Shown piece after piece: positions 1-5,091 of a DNA stretch of 5,091 nucleotides; positions within the stretch are counted from its first letter, which is position 1, and every line of letters starts with the position of its first letter. Origin of the DNA: Holosporaceae bacterium (GTDB lineage: Bacteria; Pseudomonadota; Alphaproteobacteria; UBA3830); NCBI GenBank assembly GCA_031267195.1, contig JAIRZO010000066.1:1-5091 (forward strand), written 5' to 3'. The position numbers and the translations under genes are program-made. The notes beneath the pieces were generated by a model. It saw nothing but the letters and a program-made list of their open reading frames with translations, searched no databases and was not told where the DNA came from.

Positions 1-212
1 ATTTCCTGATCCACTTGTATCTTCACTATCGTTTGATATAGAAACCTTTTTTTGAAAATTTCAGACATTAGCCGAGCAATTCTTCTGAAGCCACAGCCTT
101 CCAAATACAATTTCAGCGCTATCCTTTTCTCTTCATCTCCATACTTCTTCCTATTGTCTCTTCCAATTTGTACTCGGTTGCAAAATTTGCACCAAAATTT
201 ACACTCTTCCAT
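1..212 (-). pseudogene. IS1-family-like transposase, N-terminal part, degraded, runs off the left edge
   Basis: Reading the minus strand from an ATG at 212 gives an open frame of 70 codons to the window edge. It starts with a cysteine cluster, CKFWCKFCN (residues 4-12), as in the zinc-finger start of IS1-type InsA proteins. A helix-turn-helix stretch follows, KRIALKLYLEGCGFRRIARL (residues 29-48), close in style to the 'LYLEGxGFRxIARxL' segment of IS1-like transposases. Two things point to decay. The second CxxC pair expected between the first cluster and the helix-turn-helix is absent. Near the edge, the recognition-helix motif expected as 'TIVKWIRK' reads TIVKIQVDQE, and the WIRK part is in another frame. 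Removing seven bases (14-20) would restore it. The family call rests on motifs recalled, not on a search. The rest of the gene lies outside the window. No terminal repeat could be placed. Confidence 0.6.
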
Positions 213-404
213 AAAAACACCATATTCAATTAACAACAATAATATATTGTCACATATCTTCAGTCGTTAATCCCATCAGACCAATAGTTATTTTATATGC
301 ACTACACATATGCTATGCTGTCTCCGATTAGGGTTCATGTGTACATCATCGTTTAAATAGCAGCGGATGAATTGGTCAACGAAAAACACGACATGCCCGA
401 ATTT
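213..404. other. AT-rich spacer between the transposase remnant and ftsE, no gene seen
   Basis: This stretch divides the leftward transposase remnant from the rightward ftsE gene, so it should contain the ftsE promoter and possibly one end of the insertion sequence. I see no coding pattern on either strand. There are AT-rich stretches around 288-298 and 352-358 and a short direct repeat of TATGC at 309-318. I could not pair any of them with a -35 box at a credible distance, so no promoter is called. No transposon terminal repeat or target duplication was recognised. Confidence 0.4.
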
Positions 405-408
405 GGAG
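405..408 (+). promoter_or_regulatory. Ribosome binding site that fixes the ftsE start
   Basis: GGAG lies six bases before the ATG at 415. The upstream in-frame ATG at 367 has only a weak GCGG before it. Starting at 415 also gives a protein of 224 residues, close to the usual FtsE length, and drops 16 residues that do not resemble the family. Confidence 0.65.
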
Positions 409-414
409 TTTTTA

Positions 415-1089
415 ATGCGTCATGGTAATCCAATTATTTCTTTGCATAATGTTATGTTGCACTATGGTGATGGCACGCCGGTATTCAAAAATGTGTCACT
501 GTCACTTCACGAAAATTCCTTTCACTTCCTCACCGGACCCAGTGGTTCCGGGAAAACATCATTGATGCGATTGTTGTATATGGGTACTAGGCCATCGTCC
601 GGAACTCTAAAAATTTTTGATCGTGATGTTTCTGAAATTTCCTGCGATGAACTGTACCAGTTTCGCCAAAAAATAGGTGTAGTATTTCAGGACTATAACT
701 TACTGAACCATCTGAATGTAATCGAAAATGTCGCTCTTCCTCTAAAAGTTAAGGGAGAAAGTGAGAAAAATCGAGAACAGCAGGCGAAGGAAATACTCGA
801 TTGGGTTGGACTAGGAAATTGCTTCAATGCGTATCCGGATGCTTTATCCGGAGGGCAGAAGCAAAGGGTTGCCATAGCACGTGCTGTCATCTGCCGTCCA
901 AAAATTCTGCTGGCGGATGAGCCTACCGGCAACGTCGATGTGCAAATTGCCGATAAGCTCATGAATTTATTTTATGGCATGCACAAAATAGGAACCTGCG
1001 TCATAGTGGCAACCCACTACAGGCAGTTCGTCGATACGTTTCATTACGATGAATTGAGAATAGAGTCGCATAATGTCGTGGCTCATTAG
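415..1089 (+). CDS. ftsE: Cell division ATP-binding protein FtsE
   Basis: FtsE is the cytoplasmic ATPase of the FtsEX complex at the division site. It energises FtsX, which in turn controls peptidoglycan hydrolases during septation. The 224-residue product is a single ABC domain with every expected motif: Walker A GPSGSGKTS (residues 41-49), Q-loop VVFQDYNLL (Q92), signature LSGGQKQR (144-151), Walker B ILLADEPTG (164-172), D-loop GNVD, and the H-loop histidine in VATHYR (H201). The segment SFHFLTGPSGSGKTSLMRLL just around Walker A is typical of alphaproteobacterial FtsE and separates it from LolD-type and transport ATPases. ftsX follows after 51 bases on the same strand, which supports the name. 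An in-frame ATG at 367 would add 16 residues but lacks a good ribosome binding site. The assignment is firm; only the start is open to debate. Confidence 0.95.
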   Translation: MRHGNPIISLHNVMLHYGDGTPVFKNVSLSLHENSFHFLTGPSGSGKTSLMRLLYMGTRPSSGTLKIFDRDVSEISCDELYQFRQKIGVVFQDYNLLNHLNVIENVALPLKVKGESEKNREQQAKEILDWVGLGNCFNAYPDALSGGQKQRVAIARAVICRPKILLADEPTGNVDVQIADKLMNLFYGMHKIGTCVIVATHYRQFVDTFHYDELRIESHNVVAH

Positions 1090-1124
1090 CATGATAAAAA
1101 TGCGGAAAAGTAACACATAATCTT

Positions 1125-1130
1125 GGGGAG
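1125..1130 (+). promoter_or_regulatory. Ribosome binding site that fixes the ftsX start
   Basis: GGGGAG lies ten bases before the ATG at 1141. A TTG at 1123 in the same frame overlaps this site and would add only six residues (MGRCKL), so the ATG is the better start. Confidence 0.6.
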
Positions 1131-1140
1131 ATGTAAGTTA

Positions 1141-2022
1141 ATGGATCTATCATCCGATTTTGATTTTAAAAGCGATAAATCAAACAAGATTGTGCCGTTT
1201 ATCATTGGTTTTTTGATGTATTCGGTAGCAATTGCCGCCATGAGTTGTTTTTTTACCAAAAGCCTAACATCCGAATGGAGTAGATCCCTCAACGGACGTA
1301 TGACAATTGAGTTTCAGTCAAATATAGATGGAGCTGATGGAAATCTCACCGAAAAACAAAAGGAAGATATTATCAAAGTCGCCAAGGAAACTCTCGGCAT
1401 AAAATCCATAAAGCAATTGAAGGAGTCTGACATATTGCGGGTACTGGAACCATGGCTGAGTGGAACGTCGATTCCGGATGATTTTCCATTTCCCACAATT
1501 TTTGATGTGGAAGTGGATGAAAATGTGCGGATTGATCTTCTGCAACTGTCTGAAAAATTAGCAAAGATATCGCAGGGAGTGAAAATACATGACCATGCAA
1601 AGTGGTACATTCCCATCATGAAAATCAGCAATGGACTATCTACTTTTGCGATCCTACTTTCAATTCTGATTTTTGTGACGGTATGTGCTACCATTGTACT
1701 CATAACAGAAAAAATCCTTGGGGCACATGAGAATATTGTGAGAATTTTGCAACTTATCGGCGCCAATGATAATTATATAGCAATGCAGTTCAAGCAATAT
1801 TATCTGCAGATATGTCGTAAATCATTTCTGCTGTCATTTGTGTTCTGTCTGCTAACAATAATGGCTACAACCTATGTGACATCTTCTGTTATTTTTAATA
1901 TTAGTTCGATCAATTATTTACTGATAGCAGTGATTGTACACGTCGTTTCAGTTGGTTTAATAATGATTACTTCCCAAAAGACTGTTTTGTTTTTCCTCAA
2001 CAATGACAAATTGATTGCCTAA
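1141..2022 (+). CDS. ftsX: Cell division protein FtsX, membrane subunit of FtsEX
   Basis: FtsX is the inner-membrane partner of FtsE and passes ATPase-driven movement to periplasmic regulators of cell-wall hydrolases. The 293-residue product has the family layout: a short charged cytoplasmic N-terminus, a first membrane helix at about 18-38, a periplasmic domain at about 40-160, then three membrane helices at about 167-188, 228-246 and 258-278, ending just inside the cytoplasm. VLEPWL (101-106) and the following FPFPTIFDVEVD resemble the 'LEPWLG' and 'LPVPxLIxV' region of alphaproteobacterial FtsX. HENIVRILQLIGANDNYIAMQF (196-217) matches the conserved cytoplasmic loop before helix 3, thought to contact the ATPase. 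Overall sequence is diverged and AT-rich, as is usual for FtsX, and the call leans on these motifs plus the adjacent ftsE. The 51-base gap to ftsE has its own ribosome binding site. Confidence 0.92.
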   Translation: MDLSSDFDFKSDKSNKIVPFIIGFLMYSVAIAAMSCFFTKSLTSEWSRSLNGRMTIEFQSNIDGADGNLTEKQKEDIIKVAKETLGIKSIKQLKESDILRVLEPWLSGTSIPDDFPFPTIFDVEVDENVRIDLLQLSEKLAKISQGVKIHDHAKWYIPIMKISNGLSTFAILLSILIFVTVCATIVLITEKILGAHENIVRILQLIGANDNYIAMQFKQYYLQICRKSFLLSFVFCLLTIMATTYVTSSVIFNISSINYLLIAVIVHVVSVGLIMITSQKTVLFFLNNDKLIA

Positions 2023-2037
2023 CGATGCTATTCATGT

Positions 2038-2067
2038 CAGACTGTGTCTGTGTATTATTTATTATTT
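2038..2067 (+). terminator. Weak hairpin with T-rich tail after ftsX
   Basis: CAGAC (2038-2042) pairs with GTCTG (2046-2050) around a three-base loop, and a T-rich run with scattered A and G follows (2051-2067). The stem is only five pairs and the tail has no unbroken T run, so this would be a weak terminator or attenuator at best. It sits in the 56-base gap between ftsX and lysS. Confidence 0.25.
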
Positions 2068-2078
2068 GGATGAGTTAA

Positions 2079-3659
2079 ATGTTAAAAAAGTGTTTTGATA
2101 AAAACATATATGAAGGAGCAAAATCATGGCCGTTTGAGGAAGCAAGAAAATTGTCGTCCCGCGAAAGCGTGTTGGCAAAAGGATATGCTTTGCTGGAAAC
2201 CGGCTACGGACCATCTGGCCTGCCTCATATCGGCACATTCGGTGAGGTTGCCCGCACCACCTACGTGCGTCACGCCTTCGAGTGTTTATCCGGCATAAAG
2301 ACGAAATTGTTTGCATTTTCTGATGATTTGGATGGACTGCGCAAGGTGCCGGACAACATCCCTAACCGGGATCTCGTTGCAAAATATATTGGATACCCTC
2401 TAACAAAAGTTCCGGATCCGTTTGGATGCCATGAAAGTTTTGGTCATCACAACAATAGCCGATTGCAGGAGTTTCTTGATTCATTTGGCTTTGAATATGA
2501 ATTCCAAAGCTCCACCGAATGGTACACCAGTGGTCGTTTTAACGGTGTTCTGTTAAATGTGCTGAAGCATCAAGAGGAAATACTGGAAGTTATGCTGGCA
2601 AGCCTGCGGGAAGAAAGGGCTGCGACCTACAGTCCGTTTCTGCCGATTTCCCCAAAAACAGGGAAAGTTCTACAGGTAAGTATTGAAAAATATGATGTTG
2701 ATGCCGGCACCGTATTGTTTAGGGATGAGGATGGAACCTTAACAGAACTACCGGTAACGGATGGCAACTGCAAAATGCAATGGAAGGTGGACTGGGCAGC
2801 TCGGTGGGTTGCCATAGGAGTGGACTACGAAATGGCTGGTAAAGATCTCATCGATTCCGTAAAACTATCATCGCAGATATGTAGGATTTTAGGAGCAACT
2901 CCACCGGATGGATTCAACTACGAATTGTTTTTGGATGAAGATGGAAAAAAGATTTCAAAGTCCAAAGGAAATGGCATAAGCATGGACGAATGGCTTCGCT
3001 ATGCTCCTCCGGAAAGCCTGGCGAATTTCATGTTCGCATCTCCCCGCAGTGCAAAAAAATTGTACTTCAACGTAATTCCACGGCAGGTGGACGACTACAT
3101 GACACATTTGAGAAATTTCACAACGCAGGAACCACAGAAACAGATCGATAATCCTGCGTGGCATATCAGCGGTGGTAATCCGCCCAAATGCGAGTCGGAG
3201 CTGTCATTTTCCATTCTACTCAATTTGGTTAGCGTCTGTAACAGCAATGATAGTGACATACTGTGGGGATTTATAAAAAAATACAACCCCAATGCCAGTC
3301 CAGAAACCATGCCATTCCTGGATAAGCTGCTACAGCATGCTATTAACTACTATGAGGATTTCGTTAAGACTCGCAAAATATTCTATTCTCCATCCGTCGA
3401 TGAAAAGGTGGCGCTTGCAGACCTAATGGATAAACTGCAAACTTTGCAACAGAGCGGAAAAATCGTCGATGCCGCAGCTATTCAGAGCCTGGTGTTTGAA
3501 GTGGGGAAATGTCATAACTTTGCGGATCTGAAATCATGGTTTATGGTTCTCTACCGCCATTTGTTCGGGCAAGAAGATGGTCCACGTATGGGATCTTTCA
3601 TAGCCCTGTACGGCATCGATGGTACTAATCAATTGATTCGGGATGCTTTGGCCAGATGA
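2079..3659 (+). CDS. lysS: Lysyl-tRNA synthetase, class I
   Basis: The enzyme charges tRNA-Lys with lysine using ATP in the cytoplasm. This is the class I form, unrelated in fold to the class II LysRS of most bacteria. The 526-residue length is normal for the family. The N-terminus carries AKSWPFEEARKL (14-25) and ETGYGPSGLPHIGTFGE (40-56), which contains the HIGH-type signature HIGT (50-53). The catalytic domain continues with CKMQWKVDWAARW (241-253) and DYEMAGKDL (259-267), and the KMSKS-type signature is KISKS (291-295), followed by KGNGIS. The alpha-helical C-terminal part involved in anticodon binding ends with DLKSWFMVLYRHLFGQ and GPRMGSFIALYGI, both typical of the class. The ATG at 2079 has GGA and GAG elements just upstream (2068-2074), and the protein start aligns with the expected beginning. 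The glycosylase gene follows after nine bases, so co-transcription is likely. No frameshift or missing catalytic motif was seen. Confidence 0.96.
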   Translation: MLKKCFDKNIYEGAKSWPFEEARKLSSRESVLAKGYALLETGYGPSGLPHIGTFGEVARTTYVRHAFECLSGIKTKLFAFSDDLDGLRKVPDNIPNRDLVAKYIGYPLTKVPDPFGCHESFGHHNNSRLQEFLDSFGFEYEFQSSTEWYTSGRFNGVLLNVLKHQEEILEVMLASLREERAATYSPFLPISPKTGKVLQVSIEKYDVDAGTVLFRDEDGTLTELPVTDGNCKMQWKVDWAARWVAIGVDYEMAGKDLIDSVKLSSQICRILGATPPDGFNYELFLDEDGKKISKSKGNGISMDEWLRYAPPESLANFMFASPRSAKKLYFNVIPRQVDDYMTHLRNFTTQEPQKQIDNPAWHISGGNPPKCESELSFSILLNLVSVCNSNDSDILWGFIKKYNPNASPETMPFLDKLLQHAINYYEDFVKTRKIFYSPSVDEKVALADLMDKLQTLQQSGKIVDAAAIQSLVFEVGKCHNFADLKSWFMVLYRHLFGQEDGPRMGSFIALYGIDGTNQLIRDALAR

Positions 3660-3668
3660 GTTGATGAC

Positions 3669-4364
3669 ATGGGTTTTGATTCCTTACGACAGTTGTTTTT
3701 TTTGGAATGGCTGGCAGGGCTCGGCATAGCGGACATAACCACTGACGAATCGTTAATGAAAACCGATCAATCCGCAAACGCGATTGTTACTAATCCAAAA
3801 ACTCTGGAAGATCTGAGAAAAATTGTTGCCGGCATCGACGTATCATTCCGGGAATGTGCTCTGAACATGGTTTTTGGAGTGGGCAATCCACAGGCGGATA
3901 TTCTTCTGTTGGGAGAAGCTCCAGGAGCGGAAGAAGACAGACAAGGCGTTCCGTTTGTGGGCCAGAGTGGACAACTGCTAGATAAAATGCTGGCGGCGAT
4001 CAATCTCGATCGCTCCATTGTTTATATCACCAATATCATTCCCTGGCGTCCTCCTGGCAACAGAACTCCGACACTCCAGGAGGTCGCTTTGTTCCGTCCT
4101 TATGTGCTGCAGCACATAAGAATTGTGAACCCGAAGATTGTGGTTTGTCTCGGCAGCACCGCCACAAAAGCTCTGACCCAAATAAACCAAAGCCTGACCC
4201 AGTCCCGCGGCAAATGGATAAAAATCAGCGAACTGGATGCAGATATCATGGCGACTTTCCATCCGGCATATCTGCTGAGATCTCCATCACAAAAAAAAGA
4301 AGCGTGGCACGATTTTCTTAGTATTAGGGCCAGATATAGCGAAATTCAATCTCGTTTAGGGTAG
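3669..4364 (+). CDS. Uracil-DNA glycosylase, family 4-type, without the iron-sulfur cysteines
   Basis: Enzymes of this type remove uracil from DNA, starting base excision repair of deaminated cytosine. The 231-residue product has the three active-site segments: GEAPGAEEDRQGVPFVGQSG (82-101) with the water-activating and uracil-binding region, NIIPWRPPGNRTP (122-134), and HPAYLLR (198-204) with the catalytic-loop histidine. Family 4 enzymes normally hold a 4Fe-4S cluster with four cysteines. Here only C63 and C150 exist and neither sits at a cluster position: the usual KCRPP reads PWRPP (W126), the later cysteine is replaced by F142, and the N-terminal 'GC' before TNLVF is D57-V58. Loss of some of these is common in alphaproteobacterial homologues; all being absent is noteworthy. 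The first 45 or so residues are poorly conserved. The stop codon lies inside a palindromic repeat, so the natural C-terminus may have been altered. lysS ends nine bases upstream. Related SPO1 polymerase-like or family 5 labels are possible. Confidence 0.88.
   Translation: MGFDSLRQLFFLEWLAGLGIADITTDESLMKTDQSANAIVTNPKTLEDLRKIVAGIDVSFRECALNMVFGVGNPQADILLLGEAPGAEEDRQGVPFVGQSGQLLDKMLAAINLDRSIVYITNIIPWRPPGNRTPTLQEVALFRPYVLQHIRIVNPKIVVCLGSTATKALTQINQSLTQSRGKWIKISELDADIMATFHPAYLLRSPSQKKEAWHDFLSIRARYSEIQSRLG
4099..4120. repeat. Perfect 22-base palindrome inside the glycosylase gene
   Basis: The arm CTTATGTGCTG (4099-4109) is followed at once by its exact reverse complement (4110-4120), with no spacer. 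It encodes PYVLQHIR in the glycosylase. Each base pair was checked by eye. Whether it has a role, for example as a dyad binding site or a cruciform, cannot be told from the sequence. Confidence 0.75.
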
Positions 4365-4412
4365 ATTCCCCGCAGCTTGCTGCGAATAAAAGACTAAAAG
4401 CGAAATCTACCC
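4359..4412. repeat. Composite palindromic repeat overlapping the glycosylase stop codon
   Basis: The left arm reads GGGTAGATTCCCCGCAG (4359-4375), then loop CTTG (4376-4379), then CTGCG (4380-4384). The outer part of the right arm, AATCTACCC, appears only at 4404-4412 after 19 extra bases (4385-4403). An undisturbed version would be a palindrome with 17-base arms; here GGG seems to be replaced by the extra segment. The inner stem CGCAG/CTGCG with a G-C closed CUUG tetraloop would be stable in RNA. No T run follows on either strand, so it is not a standard terminator. TAG at 4362-4364, the glycosylase stop, lies in the left arm. It looks like a dispersed palindromic element. Confidence 0.65.
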
Positions 4413-4437
4413 AATACCCCATAGCTTGCTGCGAGGT
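4413..4437. repeat. Second, degenerate copy of the CTTG palindrome at the IS630 break
   Basis: AATACCCCATAGCTTGCTGC and the following GAGGT repeat the core of the upstream palindrome, sharing AGCTTGCTGCGA (4423-4434 here, 4374-4385 there). The stem is imperfect: A4421-C4432 and C4419-A4434 do not pair and T4422-G4431 is a wobble. Transposase homology starts within a few bases of its right end. Confidence 0.55.
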
Positions 4438-4440
4438 TGT

Positions 4441-4791
4441 TTATTTATCGAATTCTTTGATTTTCTGAAAGAAAAATATCCCGGAAAGATATATATTATT
4501 CTGGATCAAAGCGGGTATCATACCAGCGAAAAAACGCTCAAAGCTGCGAAGGAAAGAGACGTCGTGCTGCATTTTCTTCCTCCATACAGTCCAAATTTGA
4601 ACCCCATAGAACGACTTTGGAAAGTGATGAATGAATATGTCAGAAACAATAGATATTTCAGGACTGTCAGAGAATTTAAACATGATATCATGGCATTTTT
4701 CTGGAATACTTGGAACTACATCGCAGAAAAAATGCGATCCAGAATCAATGATAATTTTCACATACTCAAAAAATCCAACTTCTTAGCGTGA
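4441..4791 (+). pseudogene. IS630-family transposase, C-terminal remnant
   Basis: The frame encodes the last part of an IS630-type DDE transposase, which moves its element by cut and paste into TA sites. Visible are FIEFFDFLKEKYPGKIYIIL followed by DQSGYH, whose Asp (codon 4504-4506) is the second catalytic acid, and LPPYSPNLNPIERLWK, whose Glu (codon 4609-4611) is the third. About 115 residues remain of a family length near 340. The helix-turn-helix domain and the first catalytic Asp are gone, so it cannot act. The remaining frame is uninterrupted to a TGA, which suggests a recent loss. The left break coincides with the degenerate palindrome ending near 4437. The frame could be read from a TTG at 4426, but those first codons fall in the repeat and do not resemble the family. 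The nearby phosphohexomutase gene converges on it. Confidence 0.85.
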
Positions 4792-4800
4792 TGGAGTATA
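4781..4800. repeat. Probable right terminal repeat of the IS630 element
   Basis: TCTTAGCGTGATGGAGTATA overlaps and follows the transposase stop and ends at TA, the dinucleotide duplicated by IS630 elements. Position and style fit a right terminal repeat. The matching left repeat (starting TATACTCCATCACG) was not found in the window, in line with loss of the left half of the element. Confidence 0.4.
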
Positions 4801-4857
4801 TATCTTCTGGTATTCACACTGCCTGTGAGAGAAATGCAGGCTTCGCAACCAACATAC

Positions 4858-5091
4858 TTACTTCATCTGTTCGCTAATAATTTTTTCTGCATTCGGCACA
4901 TGCGCACCGATGTATTTCAGCAGATGATCCTTCAGTGAAAGGCTGCCATCCGCAGTAGATGCTTCCATCCGAATGGAAATGGCGTTTTGGGTATTGGAGG
5001 CTCTTAATATCCACCACCCATCGTCCGTCGTAACCCGAATGCCATCTATCTCTACCATAGAGACGTTGTCTTTCCGCATTTGCACCTTTAC
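4858..5091 (-). CDS. Alpha-D-phosphohexomutase (phosphomannomutase/phosphoglucomutase), C-terminal part
   Basis: Enzymes of this family interconvert the 1- and 6-phosphates of glucose or mannose in the cytoplasm, feeding nucleotide sugars for surface polysaccharides. Only the last 77 residues are in the window; the frame stays open to the right edge and ends at TAA (4860-4858). The visible part is the C-terminal domain 4. It contains VEIDGIRVTTDDGWWILRAS followed by NTQNAISIRMEA; the RASNT loop binds the substrate phosphate. The residue after NTQ is Asn where many family members have Pro, but alphaproteobacterial homologues often have a polar residue there, so this is not taken as damage. The tail, with GSLSLKDHLLKYIG, fits the family end. 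Whether the enzyme prefers mannose or glucose phosphate cannot be told from this part, so no gene symbol is given. It converges with the IS630 remnant, 66 bases away. Confidence 0.85.
   Translation of the reverse strand, partial: VKVQMRKDNVSMVEIDGIRVTTDDGWWILRASNTQNAISIRMEASTADGSLSLKDHLLKYIGAHVPNAEKIISEQMK

Noticed and set aside
52..270. Plus-strand open frame of 72 codons, rich in Ser, Leu and Asn
   Set aside because: It starts at a TTG with no ribosome binding site, has low-complexity composition and lies over the minus-strand transposase remnant, which has recognisable motifs.
300..358. Possible ftsE promoter elements
   Set aside because: The AT-rich hexamers could not be paired with a -35 box at 15-19 bases, so no promoter is claimed.
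367..414. Upstream ftsE start at 367
   Set aside because: The added 16 residues do not resemble FtsE and the ribosome binding site is weaker than the one before 415.
1123..1140. TTG start for ftsX at 1123
   Set aside because: It overlaps the GGGGAG site that serves the ATG at 1141 and adds only six unconserved residues.
1314..1766. Minus-strand open frame of 150 codons inside ftsX
   Set aside because: It is antisense to a gene with clear family motifs, and its own translation shows no recognisable domain.
4359..4437. CRISPR-like pair of repeats
   Set aside because: There are only two imperfect copies, each self-complementary with different flanks, and no spacer series or cas gene. Dispersed palindromic elements explain it better.
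4441..4761. Minus-strand open frame of 106 codons across the IS630 remnant
   Set aside because: It is an antisense shadow of the transposase frame, whose DQSGYH and PPYSPNLNPIE motifs are unambiguous.
4821..4841. GCCTG/CAGGC inverted repeat after the phosphohexomutase gene
   Set aside because: The stem is five pairs with an 11-base loop and neither strand has a T run after it, so a terminator is not supported.

Overview
The window looks like the chromosome of an AT-rich alphaproteobacterium, most plausibly a host-associated lineage of the Holosporales/Rickettsiales kind. The evidence is a class I lysyl-tRNA synthetase (usual in Alphaproteobacteria and archaea, rare in other bacteria), an FtsX with the alphaproteobacterial 'LEPWL' and 'P-x-P' segments, a uracil-DNA glycosylase with the alphaproteobacterial 'WRPPGNR' motif, and decayed insertion sequences beside palindromic repeats. 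The assignment is inference from protein style; no rRNA or other decisive marker is present.

Layout. Bases 1-212 (minus strand) hold the 5' part of a damaged IS1-like transposase running off the left edge. After an AT-rich spacer comes a plus-strand block of four intact genes: ftsE (415-1089), ftsX (1141-2022), class I lysS (2079-3659) and a family 4-type uracil-DNA glycosylase (3669-4364). A pair of palindromic repeats with a CTTG loop begins at the glycosylase stop codon (4359-4436) and abuts the broken left side of an IS630-family transposase remnant (4441-4791) whose probable right terminal repeat ends near 4800. The right edge (4858-5091, minus strand) holds the C-terminus of an alpha-D-phosphohexomutase (phosphomannomutase/phosphoglucomutase) converging on the remnant.

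How the genes relate. FtsE and FtsX form one ABC-type complex that links the divisome to peptidoglycan hydrolase control. lysS and the glycosylase gene are 9 bases apart and probably co-transcribed, but they serve translation and DNA repair, so the four-gene row looks like a housekeeping run rather than a pathway. Both flanks carry mobile-element debris.

I see no convincing new biological system. The points most worth a second look are the composite palindrome that supplies the glycosylase stop codon, its degenerate second copy at the IS630 break, the loss of all four iron-sulfur cysteine positions in the glycosylase, and a perfect 22-base palindrome inside the same gene.
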